64,000 nucleotides of DNA from PMG-095 sp049324695 (GCA_049324695.1 JBMOMJ010000002.1:124001-188000), one strand, 5' to 3'; numbered from the stretch's first letter, positions 52,896 to 61,756 are shown. Notes: generated from the sequence alone by a model not told the origin. A program made the numbers and translations.

Positions 52896-54500
52896 ATGTG
52901 CGTGAAGCTCAGCTCGAAGGGCTATGTACTCGTGTGTCTGAACGCTCTCGTACTTGCGGCATGCAGCGCCCAGAACGGAGATCCTTCTCAGAACACGGGA
53001 GGTAAACCAGGCAACGGCGGAGCCTCGGGACACTCGGGAGGCAACACCTCGATTTCGGGCTCACCCGGTGCTGGCGGAACGAGCGCCGGAGGCCTCACCG
53101 GTTCAGGCGGGAGCACAGGCGGAACAGCCAGCGGTGGCGCGTCGAATCAAGGCGGCTCGAGCTCCGCGATGGGCGGCAGCGCTGCGGGCGGAAGCAACTC
53201 GGGCGGCGCGGGATCTTCTTCGGGCGGCAGCGCCAACTCGGGCGGCAGCACGGGCTCTGGCGGCAGCGCGCAGGGAGGAACCGCCGGAATGACCGCGGCA
53301 GGAGGCAATACGGGATCGACTGGCGGCGGCATGTGCGGCAAGGAGAGCTGCGCCACGGGCTGCACCGCGCCGAATCTGCCGGCTTTCTCTGCGCTGACGT
53401 CGAACGAAAAACTGCCCGACCCTTTCAAGACGTCGTCCGGCACGCGCATCAGCTCGAAGAGCGAGTGGCCATGCCGACGCGCCGAAGTCGCCGCGCAACT
53501 TCAAAAGTACGAGACCGGTAGCAAGAACCCGAAGGAACCTGGCACCGTGACCGGTAGCGTCTCGGGCAGCACATTCACCGTCAACGTCCTGGGCAAGTCG
53601 TTCACCGTCAGCATCAAGCTGCCGAGCGGCAACGGGCCCTTCCCCGCCGTCGTGTACCTGGACAGCTTCTCGTTGCCAGGCAACTGGAACAACGTCGCTC
53701 AAATCAAGTTCGACACCAACAGCATGGGCAGCCAAAACGGTGGTCGAGGCCAGGGCTTCTTCTTCAGTACCACTGGCTCGAACGACGGCGCCGGCGCGCT
53801 CATCGCCTGGTCTTGGGGCGTGAGCCGCCTCATCGATGCGCTCGAAGCAACTCCCGCTGCGAAGATTGACCCCAAGCGCATTGCCATCACGGGCTGTTCG
53901 CGCAACGGCAAAGGCGCTCTCATGATCGGAGCCTTCGACGAACGCATCGCGCTCACGATCCCACAGGAGTCTGGCTCTGGAGGCTCCGCAGCCTGGCGCG
54001 TGTCCTACGCCGAAGACGCAAGCTTCGGTGGCACGATGAGCAGCCACAAAGTGCAAACGCTCGACAGCGCCTACGGCGAACAACCCTGGTTCGGAACCGC
54101 GCTGCAGCAATTCAGTGGCGCCTCGAACACCAACAAACTGCCGTTCGATCACCACCAACTGCTCGGCATGGTCGCGCCGCGCGGCCTCCTCATCTTGGAG
54201 AACACCGACTACCAGTGGTTGGGCGTCAACAGCGTCGCCACCTCGTCCACGGCTGCCCAAATGATCTTCGAAGGACTCGGCGTTCTCGACAACATCGGCT
54301 TCTCGAACAGCAGCCACAGCCACTGCTCCCCAAACAGCGCCGAGGCACCGTACGTCGACGCTTTCGTCCAAAAGTTCCTGTTCGGCAAGACCGAAACTGC
54401 CACCAAAGTCTGGAAGATCAGCAAGACAGCCTTCGGCAGCAGCAGCGCGACGATCGATAAAGCAAAGTGGATCGACTGGACGGTGCCGGCATTGAACTAG
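52896..54500 (+). CDS. Secreted lipoprotein glucuronoyl esterase (CE15-like)
   Basis: CE15 enzymes cleave ester bonds between lignin and glucuronoxylan. From ATG 52896 (534 residues) the signal YVLVCLNALVLAACS has lipobox LAAC; a Gly/Ser linker (about 20-150) follows; the alpha/beta-hydrolase domain contains FTVSIKLPSGNGPFPAVVYL, the nucleophile motif GCSRNGKGAL (Ser335), IPQESGSGGSA (a Glu in the active-site region), GLLILENTDYQWLG and the His-containing SSHSHCSPNS. The GCSRxGKGA motif is diagnostic of CE15. The Gly-rich linker resembles those in the lipoproteins at 32611 and 34322. Confidence 0.9.
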   Translation: MCVKLSSKGYVLVCLNALVLAACSAQNGDPSQNTGGKPGNGGASGHSGGNTSISGSPGAGGTSAGGLTGSGGSTGGTASGGASNQGGSSSAMGGSAAGGSNSGGAGSSSGGSANSGGSTGSGGSAQGGTAGMTAAGGNTGSTGGGMCGKESCATGCTAPNLPAFSALTSNEKLPDPFKTSSGTRISSKSEWPCRRAEVAAQLQKYETGSKNPKEPGTVTGSVSGSTFTVNVLGKSFTVSIKLPSGNGPFPAVVYLDSFSLPGNWNNVAQIKFDTNSMGSQNGGRGQGFFFSTTGSNDGAGALIAWSWGVSRLIDALEATPAAKIDPKRIAITGCSRNGKGALMIGAFDERIALTIPQESGSGGSAAWRVSYAEDASFGGTMSSHKVQTLDSAYGEQPWFGTALQQFSGASNTNKLPFDHHQLLGMVAPRGLLILENTDYQWLGVNSVATSSTAAQMIFEGLGVLDNIGFSNSSHSHCSPNSAEAPYVDAFVQKFLFGKTETATKVWKISKTAFGSSSATIDKAKWIDWTVPALN

Positions 54501-54611
54501 TGTCCCACGAGACGTTTCGCACCTCACACTTCCCCACAGGGTCTACACACACGTCGATGGCGCCTGAACAGCGCTTCCGGCACCCCGCGCGAAGCGCTAC
54601 GCTCACAAGCC

Positions 54612-55244
54612 ATGGGCTCGTGGAGCGAAAAAGCCTTCGACAACGACTCCGCGCTCGACTGGATAGCTGAGCTCGAAGCCGGCGGCATCGCGGCGCTACG
54701 CGCGACGCTCTCGCGAGCGGCCGACGCAACGCAAGGCGCTTACCTCGACGTTGACGACGGCGCCGCCGCCATTGCAGCTGCTGAAGTCGTCGCCGCCGCG
54801 CTCGAACACGATAGTGAAGAACTGCCTCGCAGCGTCGCGGCGTGGCTCGACTCGAACGAGCGCCTGCTCAACACTGAAGACCAGCTTCTCGCAAGGCGCG
54901 CCGTCCAACGCGTCCTCGCCGCGGCCTCGGAACTCAGCGAACTCTGGAACGAACACGGCGCTGAAAACCCCTGGCGCACGCAGGTGCTCGCACTCCTCAC
55001 CCGCCTCGGTGGTGATGCATCGGAACAAGCACCACCTTCGAGTGCAAGCGAGTCCGCCGCGGCCGACAGCTTCGTCTTCGACCGCCAGAAACAGGTGCTC
55101 GTCACCTTCCTCAGCGCGCGCGGGCTCGGCATCAACGCGCAACAACGTGCTCGCATTGAAGCCTGTCGCGACGCAGCGCAGATGCGGCGCTGGTTGGCTC
55201 GCGCCGTGAGCGCACCTTCGATAAAGGCAGTGCTCGACGACTAA
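54612..55244 (+). CDS. DUF4259 family protein
   Basis: The 210-residue product MGSWSEKAFDNDSALDWIAE matches the DUF4259 N-terminus (MGxWxxxxFxNDxALDWxxxL). The first 130 residues are helical (DDGAAAIAAAEVVAAALEHD, SVAAWLDSNERLLNTEDQLL), followed by WNEHGAENPWRTQVLALLTR. The remaining ~70 residues include a further domain (DRQKQVLVTFLSARGLGINA and AQMRRWLARAVSAPSIKAVL), resembling a small Rpn-family-independent helical extension absent from short members. Function unknown. Confidence 0.85.
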   Translation: MGSWSEKAFDNDSALDWIAELEAGGIAALRATLSRAADATQGAYLDVDDGAAAIAAAEVVAAALEHDSEELPRSVAAWLDSNERLLNTEDQLLARRAVQRVLAAASELSELWNEHGAENPWRTQVLALLTRLGGDASEQAPPSSASESAAADSFVFDRQKQVLVTFLSARGLGINAQQRARIEACRDAAQMRRWLARAVSAPSIKAVLDD

Positions 55245-55289
55245 CGCAGCTGGTACTTCTGCTGGCCTTACCAAAACCAGTACTCACAT

Positions 55290-55320
55290 GACCAAACTGA
55301 GAGTGACGCTCAGTTTGGTC
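55290..55320 (+). terminator. Perfect 12-base-stem hairpin after the DUF4259 gene
   Basis: GACCAAACTGAG (55290-55301) and CTCAGTTTGGTC (55309-55320) are exact reverse complements around a 7-base loop. It starts 46 bases after the DUF4259 stop and precedes the protease gene by 55 bases. No U-run follows, so besides termination it could be an operator or a palindromic element. Confidence 0.6.
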
Positions 55321-55375
55321 GGTGGCGAGTGCAACGCGCGCGAAGGTCTGTGACGCGTGAAGCTCCAATCAGGGC

Positions 55376-57088
55376 ATGAAGAGCGCACGTTTCATGGTAG
55401 TGAGTGGGCAAGGTTTTGTTGCGAGAGGGCTCGCGGCGCAACGAGTGCGAAGCGGTGCAACCATCGCATCCGTGCTCGGATTTTGCGTGGCGGCGGGTTG
55501 TGCTGGCGCGCCGGAGTCTGAGTCGAGCGCGCAATCGCGACAAGGAATCATCTTCGGGGCGGACAACCGTCTCGAGTATGGGCAGCTGACCAGTTCGTCA
55601 CAGCTGAGTTGGGCTCGCGCGACGGGTGCATTGTTTTCTGAAGGCGCCGTGAGCTGCGCGGCCTCGAGTTGCTCGTTGAGCACGCTACCGCTCACTCAGG
55701 GTCAACTGGCAGACGGTAGTTGGCTCGAGCTCTGCCAGGGCGAGCGACTGCGTGGGCAGCCGAACGGCGCGCGTTGCACGGCGATGCTGGTCGGGCCCGA
55801 TCTGGTTGCAACGGCTGGACATTGCATTCAAACGCAAGCCGAGTGTGAGGCGACGCGTGTGGTGTTCGGCTTCACTGCCGACGCCAATGGTCAAAATGCA
55901 CAAACGACCGTGCCTAGCAGCGACGTGTACAACTGCGTCGATCTGGTGGCCCAGGTCTTCGACGGAAGTCCAACCACGGATGACTGGGCGCTTTTCCGGG
56001 TCGATCGCGCCGTGAGCGGTCGCACTCCGTTGACACCACGCCACGATGGCATGGTGCCGAGCAATGCGTCACTGGTTGCGATCGGCCATCCACATGGCGT
56101 GCCACTCAAGCTCAGCTCCGACGGCCAGGTGCGCGACAATCTGCCATCGTTTCCGAAGTTCAGCACTACACTCGATGTTTCGCCCGGCAACAGCGGCAGC
56201 CCCGTGATTGACGCGAACACCGGCCTGCTCGAAGGCGTGCTGAGCTCTGGTCCACTCGGAGATTGGGTTGCGGTCGACGACGGCGAAGGTGGCACGTGCG
56301 CTGCGGCGCGGCAGTGCAGCGAAACCGAAGGCTGCGTTGCTGGACCCTTCCCCGAATGGACCAACGCGACGCGCATCGCGGGTGTCGTGGCGGCGCTCGA
56401 AGGTCGCTCTTGTCATGACGACGAACTCAACGGGCAGGAAACTGACGTCGACTGCGGTGGGGCCGAATGCGGAGCTTGTGCGCTAGGACAGCATTGCCAA
56501 CAGGATCGCGACTGCCCGTTTCGCGCCATGTGTGAGGCTGGCACTTGCGTACCTGCGCCGGAGTGCCACGTCGATGCAGACTGCGACAGCCCGCAACTCC
56601 CCGACTGCGCCGTCCCCCTTTGCGTGGCCAATGAGTGCCAGTTCGACTACGGCGCTTGCGAGTGCACCTCACACGCCGAATGCGACGATGGCATTCCCTG
56701 CACTGAAGACATCTGCTTCGGCAGCACACGAGCCTGCATTCACATCCCCCAAAACTGCCCACCAGCCTGCAACGAAGAAACCGCCATCGAGCTCGGCGTC
56801 CCCGGCAACAGCGTCACCGTCCCCACGAATGCCTGTCTGCGCGTACGCGACGGCTATCCCTTCTGGTGGGGCGAACAGCGCATGATGCTGCTCCAAACCC
56901 AAGCCAGCGGCACCTACCCCATCCCCTTCACCTGGCGAAACGACTGCGCCGGCACCAGCGGCTCCGGCGAATTCACCGGAAACTGGCAATCGCAAACGCT
57001 TGGCCCCACCAACTCCAACTGCGCCACCCTCATCAGCCTCGGCGGCAACGGAAGCGGCAACGTCAGCCTCTGGTACTTCGGCGGGTAA
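55376..57088 (+). CDS. Secreted trypsin-like serine protease, lipoprotein
   Basis: The 570-residue protein has a signal/lipobox (ATIASVLGFCVAAGCAG), an S1 domain with MLVGPDLVATAGHC (His149), TDDWALFRVDR (Asp203) and SPGNSGSPV (Ser273), and then a Cys-rich region (CHDDELNGQETDVDCGGAEC, CHVDADCDSPQLPDC, CTSHAECDDGIPCTEDICFG) with repeated EGF/MYXO-type motifs, and a C-terminal beta-rich domain (FWWGEQRMMLLQTQASG...). It is an extracellular peptidase of V8/trypsin type. A second protease of the same general type is at 60659, but the two share only the catalytic motifs. Confidence 0.88.
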   Translation: MKSARFMVVSGQGFVARGLAAQRVRSGATIASVLGFCVAAGCAGAPESESSAQSRQGIIFGADNRLEYGQLTSSSQLSWARATGALFSEGAVSCAASSCSLSTLPLTQGQLADGSWLELCQGERLRGQPNGARCTAMLVGPDLVATAGHCIQTQAECEATRVVFGFTADANGQNAQTTVPSSDVYNCVDLVAQVFDGSPTTDDWALFRVDRAVSGRTPLTPRHDGMVPSNASLVAIGHPHGVPLKLSSDGQVRDNLPSFPKFSTTLDVSPGNSGSPVIDANTGLLEGVLSSGPLGDWVAVDDGEGGTCAAARQCSETEGCVAGPFPEWTNATRIAGVVAALEGRSCHDDELNGQETDVDCGGAECGACALGQHCQQDRDCPFRAMCEAGTCVPAPECHVDADCDSPQLPDCAVPLCVANECQFDYGACECTSHAECDDGIPCTEDICFGSTRACIHIPQNCPPACNEETAIELGVPGNSVTVPTNACLRVRDGYPFWWGEQRMMLLQTQASGTYPIPFTWRNDCAGTSGSGEFTGNWQSQTLGPTNSNCATLISLGGNGSGNVSLWYFGG

Positions 57089-57153
57089 CGAACGAAGCGT
57101 AGCGGCAATCAAAAGCGCTGCTCTGGCTTGGGGCGGCGCTCTCTCTCGCGTGT

Positions 57154-57528
57154 TCACTCGAGGGGCCCACGCCTGCGTAAGCGCGCATCGACGTGAACCA
57201 GACTGCAACGCCCAGGGCGCCATTCCTTCACGCAGTGCGCACCGACCTTGGAGGAGAAGGGCTCATGGCCCGATCGACGAATCGTAATCGTACATTCCGT
57301 CGAGCAGGTACCCAGCTGTCCTCCGGCAATCCGTCCGGCGGCATTCGATCTAGCGTACGCACAAAGAGCCGGGCACAGCACCAAGACCTCCGCGCTCGCG
57401 ATTGGACTACCAGAGTCGTCCATCACCGTTCCTTCCACTTGCACGCCGGGATCGCACGCTAATAGAACGATTGCAGCAAGCGAGACTACGTTCCGTCGCA
57501 GTAACTGGTCACGGCAGGCGCTCAACAT
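57154..57528 (-). CDS. Small lipoprotein with carboxypeptidase-regulatory-like domain
   Basis: The 124-residue product starts MLSACRDQLLRRNVVSLAAI, continues VLLACDPG (lipobox LLAC), then VEGTVMDDSGSPIASAEVLV, the classic CarboxypepD_reg beta-sandwich start (GxVxDxxGxPxxxAxV), and CSTECTITIRRSGHEPF. It is a single small Ig-like surface domain. Its start overlaps the GDSL hydrolase stop by 7 bases on the same strand, so the two are an operon. Confidence 0.75.
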   Translation of the reverse strand: MLSACRDQLLRRNVVSLAAIVLLACDPGVQVEGTVMDDSGSPIASAEVLVLCPALCAYARSNAAGRIAGGQLGTCSTECTITIRRSGHEPFSSKVGAHCVKEWRPGRCSLVHVDARLRRRGPLE

Positions 57529-58157
57529 TCGACAAACACTCGACTCGGCGAAGTCGACGTCCCGATGCCGAACGCAGCCGCGATCGCTCGCGCAATCTTC
57601 TTTCCCCCAATTGCCGATGGTTCTATCGGGTTGGCGTAGTCTACAGGTTCAGTGCAAATCAGGCGCAAATCGATGATGGGGAGTCGCAGCGCGAAAGCGG
57701 TGCGCAAAATCACGTCGTTGAACATCATCAGCGCGATTCGCGCAACGGTGGCTTGCTCCTCGGTAAGGTTCCCGTTGTAAACCGTGCACAGCGTCGTATC
57801 GGGGACTGCCTCGACGACGTCGCTAATCGCTGCACGATAGCTCGCTTCGAACACGTCGGTTCGCTCAGCGAAGAGATGAAGTGCCTCGTATGTCGATTCG
57901 ACCGGCAGGTTGAGAATATCGGCGTTCGACAACGCGTCGTTGCCGCCAATGGACAGAACGACGCGACTTGCGTCGGCGGGTAGTGCACTTAGTTGCTGGC
58001 GCAAGTCTGCGGTGGTGCTGCCATCGATCGCAAGCAACGAGACCCTCACACTACGTGGAACAATGCCACGCAGGTGTGTCACCACATCCGGCGCACCGTT
58101 CGTGTATGCGCCGTTGTCAAAAATGGAGTCACCCAGCAAAGCGATGTGTTCGGCCAC
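57522..58157 (-). CDS. SGNH/GDSL hydrolase family protein
   Basis: The 211-residue product MAEHIALLGDSIFDNGAYTN has block I GDSIFDN (nucleophile Ser11), VSLLAIDGSTTADLRQQL (block II), VVLSIGGNDALSNADI (block III, GxND), and a C-terminal DYANPIEPSAIGGKKIARAI in the position of the DxxHP block. The usual Asp/His pair is replaced by EPS, so the catalytic triad may be incomplete. Esterase or lipase activity cannot be assumed. It has no signal peptide. It is the first gene of the two-gene operon with the small lipoprotein downstream. Confidence 0.85.
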   Translation of the reverse strand: MAEHIALLGDSIFDNGAYTNGAPDVVTHLRGIVPRSVRVSLLAIDGSTTADLRQQLSALPADASRVVLSIGGNDALSNADILNLPVESTYEALHLFAERTDVFEASYRAAISDVVEAVPDTTLCTVYNGNLTEEQATVARIALMMFNDVILRTAFALRLPIIDLRLICTEPVDYANPIEPSAIGGKKIARAIAAAFGIGTSTSPSRVFVEC

Positions 58158-58467
58158 CGGCCGAGCCTAGCAGGCGCGCAGAGCGTTGTTCGGCGACGTG
58201 GCTTGCGAAGTACGCGAGGCAATGGCTCGCCTAGCGCGCGACGCAATGGCAGAGACGGCGAGCGCGTCGCCCACGTTCCAGCCGTTTCGGCTACGGCGGA
58301 CCTGTCCCACGATTGCGCCCCCGCCAACGGATTTCCACGACTGCGCCACCAGACCGCCAATAGACGATTGCGACAGCCCGTTGTGGACCTTCCTCCCCTT
58401 TCCAAAGCGAGCCATTTCGCATGGCGCAGCAGTGTCCTTCGACTGGACCGCCACCCCATAGTCGTGG
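58158..58467. other. Non-coding region with 24-base repeat-like units
   Basis: No supported gene. A 24-base unit at 58216-58239 (GAGGCAATGGCTCGCCTAGC...) resembles the units of the tandem repeat at 60378-60497 (GACGCAACGCCTCACCTAGC...), suggesting that this non-coding block and the one beyond the IS element were once continuous or share an origin. Confidence 0.5.
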
Positions 58468-58960
58468 CTGTGAAACTTGAATCGGCTCATATCACGACGG
58501 TGAGCGGGCGTCGTGCACAGGCTTGATCACCGCGCGCCGTGCACGACGCGGCGACCTCGTTCAAGCGCGCCCACGCGAACGCGAAGTTCGAATCGGCTAA
58601 TATTGGTGACCCCCGCGCGCGGTGTGCGCCGTGCACGACGCGGCGACCTCGTTCAAGCGCGCCCACGCGAACGCGAAGTTTGAATCGGGCTGACAATGGT
58701 GTGTTGCGTGCTGACGGCCACGTCGTCTGGGCGCGCACTCGTGAGGATGTAAGGGTGAAGCTGAAGCGGCTGATATTGGGTCTGCAGCGCGGGCGATGTG
58801 GCGACCGCGTTCAAGTGCGCCCTGACATGGTGTGAAGTTTGAATCGGCTGATGTCAGTGACCGCGCGTGATTCAGTGTGGACAATACGGTCACGTCGTTC
58901 AAGCGCGCCCCTAATGCGGTGTGGAGTTTGAATCGGCCGATATTGTGACCACCCGCCCGC
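58468..58960. repeat. Family of ~75-92-base imperfect repeats
   Basis: A motif including TTCAAGCGCGCCC and GAAGTTTGAATCGGCTGATA recurs at about 58468 (partial), 58537-58628, 58629-58720, 58790-58870 and 58876-58953. The two central units are tandem copies of 92 bases whose first ~52 bases are identical. Another fragment (CAGCGCGGGCGATGTGGC) flanks the IS on its right at 60241. Frames through them are not convincing genes. The repeats may be small dispersed elements or decayed non-coding DNA. Confidence 0.75.
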
Positions 58961-59032
58961 CGTGTGCAGCGAAGATCCCCCGCGGTTGTGGACACCCCGA
59001 GAATGCGCAAAACTGCGCGGGAGTGATCCACG

Positions 59033-59338
59033 GTCAAGAAACAGCAACGCCGGAAGCGTCGCGTATTTACGCCGGAGTTTAGGGCTGAGGCGGTTCGCCT
59101 GTGCAAGGTCGGCGATCGCAACATCAGCCAGGTCGCCAAAGACCTCGACCTCACAGAGAATTCGCTTCGTGAGTGGGTCAAACGAGCCGATATTGACGCC
59201 GGCCAAGGGCCACCTGATGCGCTCACGACGGCGGAGCGCGAGGAGCTCACGCGGCTGCGACGCGAGAACAAGCGGCTTGCGATGGAGCGTGACATTTTAA
59301 AAGCTGCGGCCACGTTCTTCGCGAAGGAGAGCGAATGA
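59033..59338 (+). pseudogene. IS3-family orfA, start codon apparently lost
   Basis: The frame reads KKQQRRKRRVFTPEFRAEAV, then RLCKVGDRNISQVAKDLDLT and ENSLREWVKR, the helix-turn-helix of IS3 OrfA, ending with a leucine-zipper-like RLRRENKRLAMERDILKAAA and FFAKESE. The expected start is the triplet at 59033, which is GTC rather than GTG or ATG, with GGGAG at 59018-59022 upstream; an in-frame TGA lies just before it. The stop overlaps an ATG for orfB (AATGA at 59334-59338). Confidence 0.8.
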
Positions 59339-60240
59339 AGTTTCGCCTTCATCGCTGAGACCGTGGCCTTTCCAGTCGACACGATATGCCGCGGTGCTCG
59401 GAGTAACACGCAGCGGCTTCTACGCGGGGAAGAAGGACCGAAGCCGGCCCGAGTGAAAGCTGATGCGCAACTTGCTGCCACCGTGGCTGGGTGCATCAGC
59501 CCAGGCGCAAGACCTACGGCAGCCCGCGCGCACACCAGGAGCTCAAGGCTCGAGGCGTGCGCGTCGGCAGAAAGCGGGTGGAGCGGCTCATGCGAGAAAG
59601 CGGCCTGCAAGGCCGTCGAAAACGGCGTTGCAAGCGGACCACAGACTCGAGACACAACGGGCCCACCGCGCCCAATCTGCTCGCGCGCGACTTCACCGAG
59701 ACCGAACCCAATCGCAGCTGGGTAACTGACGTCACCGCCATCGCCACTGAGCAGGGTTGGTTGTACCTGGCCGTCATGCTCGACATGTTCTCACGCCGCG
59801 TAGTTGGATGGGCCACTAGCGCGAACAACGACACCGCTCTCGCTCTCACAGCACTCGAGATTGCCCTGCACGCGCGTCGGCCGCCGTCTGGCCTTCTTCA
59901 CCACTCGGACCGCGGCAGCCCCTACGCGAGTGCCGACTACCGCGCGAAACTCCACGCTCACGGCGTGGTGCGGAGCATGAGCCGGAAGGGCGATTGCTGG
60001 GACAATTCGGTCGCGGAAAGCTTCTTCGCTACCCTGCGTGCAGAGCTCGTCGACCACGAACGCTATGCCACTCGCTACGAAGCCAAGCTATCCATCGGCG
60101 ACTACATCGACAACTCTTACAACGTCGAGCGCCGCCACTCGCACGTCGGCCACATCAGCCCGACCGAGTTCGAAGTTGCGATCCGTAATCCAGTGCCACG
60201 TGGCATAGGTCAAGGTGTCAACGGATTCGGGGGAACTTCA
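59335..60240 (+). pseudogene. IS3-family orfB transposase, frameshifted
   Basis: ATG 59335 gives MKFRLHR then a stop; an extra base after TTT would otherwise give MKFAFIAETVAFP. Further frame changes separate VLGVTRSGFYAGKKDRSRPE, RVKADAQLAATV and VHQPRRKTYGSPRAHQELKA. From about 59491 the frame stays open and carries the integrase core: VTDVTAIATEQGWLYLAV (first Asp), LHHSDRGSPYASADYRAKLH (second Asp) and NSVAESFFATLRAELVDHER (Glu). No stop precedes the right end of the element; the frame runs on to 60396. At least three frameshifts make it inactive. Confidence 0.85.
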
Positions 60241-60377
60241 CAGCGCGGGCGATGTGGCGCCCTCGCTGAATTGCGCCCAAGATGGGATTGGGTGGCTCGC
60301 AACCAGAAGCGTTCGCTCGCGTCTCAGATTCGGAAGCGATTTCGCGAGTACACACGGGAGCAGCTGAAAGGCCGCGC

Positions 60378-60497
60378 GACGCAATGCCTCACGTAGCTGA
60401 CGACGCAACGCCTCACCTAGCTTGCGACGCAACGCCTCACCTAGCTTCCGACGCAACGCCTCACCTAGCGCGCAACGCAACGGTTCGCATAGTGCAC
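60378..60497. repeat. 24-base tandem repeat, about five units
   Basis: The unit GACGCAACGCCTCACCTAGC plus four bases repeats at 60378, 60402, 60426 and 60450, with a diverged fifth unit to 60497. It encodes DATPHLA-type repeats in one frame, but no gene context supports translation. Related units at 58216 lie on the other side of the IS and repeat family. Confidence 0.88.
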
Positions 60498-60658
60498 GAC
60501 TCAACGATTTGGTTCGGTCGCAAACGCGAAATACATTCCTGACACACTAATTTGCGAATGTTCGTGGCTGCGAAGGTTTGTGGGTGATGCCTCTCTAATC
60601 CCGTGTCGTTGTCGCCGTTCGAGGTGAACGGCGCGCTCAGTCGAAGGGAACAGAGATC

Positions 60659-61756
60659 ATGCGCAACTCGTGGGCAATTGTCGCCATTCTGTCATTGGTC
60701 GCATGCAGCGCCGAACCCGGCGCGAGTTCGGAGCACGTTTCGGCATCGGATGCGCCGCTCGTCAACGGTCACGTGGCAACCGAGTCCGAGTATCCATCTA
60801 CCGTGGCGCTCATCCACGATAACGTGTTCTGCACTGCCGTGAAGGTGGGCGAGCGTCACTTTCTGACGGCTGCTCACTGCATGTCGAACCCGCAGAGCAT
60901 CACTCAGATCAGCGTCACGCCGGACAACAACTTGTTAAACTTCGTCAACCTGAGCGTGGTCTCCGTGAACAATCATCCACAGTGGGAGAATTGTACGAGC
61001 TGTGCGGGTGACGGTTCGATGAGCGACTTCGGCTTGCGCCCGGACGTGTCGCTCATCATCGTCAACGAGACTACGCCGCAGATCGCAGCGGCAGTCATCG
61101 ATTCGACGGCAGTTGCAGTCGGCAGCAGCGTCACGCTGACAGGTTATGGCTGCGAACACGTCGAGCCGGCACCGCCAAATCGCTTCAAGGTTGGTGATTC
61201 GTCGACGATTTCGCCGCTGGATTTGGATCCCGCGCCGACGATTCCGCTCGGCTACAGCACAACGTATGGTCCCGCAGTGGTTTCTGGTTCGCCGGCGCTG
61301 TGCCCGGGTGATTCCGGCGGGCCACTGTTCAGAACGGGGACGAACAAAGTCATCGGCATCAACGCGCTCGTGTCCGGTACGGACGCCGGCGAAGTTGGTA
61401 ACTGGTTCACGCGCCTGGACACGCAGTCGCGTTACAACGTCTTCTCATGGCTCTCCAGCCTGATGCAACCTTCCGGAAACACGCCCTGCGCGTCCATTTG
61501 TAGCAACCCAACTGCAATCGCAAGTCAGAACTATTCGAGTGGCCCGCTCGGCACTTCCGAACGTTGCTACGAATCCACCGCCAACTTCGTGTCCGGCAAC
61601 TGCGGCGGCTTCGCAAGCGGACGCACTTTGAGCATCAACGGCACGACCATGGCGTGCACCGGGCAGAATTGGACTTTGCCCGCCAAGCGCAACGGCGGTT
61701 ACTGCATCAAAGCCAGCGCCGGCAACAACTCCTGGGCGTGGTTCACCACGTGGTGA
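60659..61756 (+). CDS. Secreted trypsin-like serine protease (S1), lipoprotein
   Basis: From ATG 60659 (AGGGAA upstream) the 365-residue product has a lipoprotein signal (SWAIVAILSLVACSAEPG, lipobox LVAC), a propeptide-like stretch ending LVNGHVATESEYPSTVALIH (N-terminus of a mature chymotrypsin-type enzyme, here with VNG for IVGG), and the triad HFLTAAHC (His73), LRPDVSLIIV (Asp129) and CPGDSGGPLF (Ser219). The last ~80 residues (CASICSNPTAIASQNYSSGP, CYESTANFVSGNCGGFASGR) form a Cys-rich, possibly carbohydrate- or surface-binding domain. All catalytic residues are present. Confidence 0.92.
   Translation: MRNSWAIVAILSLVACSAEPGASSEHVSASDAPLVNGHVATESEYPSTVALIHDNVFCTAVKVGERHFLTAAHCMSNPQSITQISVTPDNNLLNFVNLSVVSVNNHPQWENCTSCAGDGSMSDFGLRPDVSLIIVNETTPQIAAAVIDSTAVAVGSSVTLTGYGCEHVEPAPPNRFKVGDSSTISPLDLDPAPTIPLGYSTTYGPAVVSGSPALCPGDSGGPLFRTGTNKVIGINALVSGTDAGEVGNWFTRLDTQSRYNVFSWLSSLMQPSGNTPCASICSNPTAIASQNYSSGPLGTSERCYESTANFVSGNCGGFASGRTLSINGTTMACTGQNWTLPAKRNGGYCIKASAGNNSWAWFTTW

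Larger units (their letters stand above)
58970..60240 (+). mobile_element. Decayed IS3-family insertion sequence
   Basis: Imperfect terminal inverted repeats are visible: left GAAGATCCCCCGCGGTTGTG (from 58971) and right, as its complement, GAAGTTCCCCCGAATCCGTT (ending 60240). CAG or CAGC is repeated on both sides (58967-58970 and 60241-60244), a 3-4-base target duplication typical of IS3. Inside are orfA (59033-59338) and a frameshifted orfB with the DDE core. It interrupts a unit of the local repeat family. Frameshifts and the missing orfA start codon indicate it is inactive. Confidence 0.82.

Noticed and set aside
58468..58960. Possible second CRISPR array
   Set aside because: Units are 75-92 bases, imperfect, with no constant-length unique spacers and no cas genes nearby.
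58597..59655. A 352-residue minus-strand frame over the repeat family and IS left half
   Set aside because: Its repeated peptides reflect the DNA repeats and its N-terminal part is antisense to the IS orfs.
60241..60396. Extension of the IS transposase frame beyond the element
   Set aside because: The frame simply has no stop before the right inverted repeat; the added residues come from the flanking repeat and minisatellite DNA.
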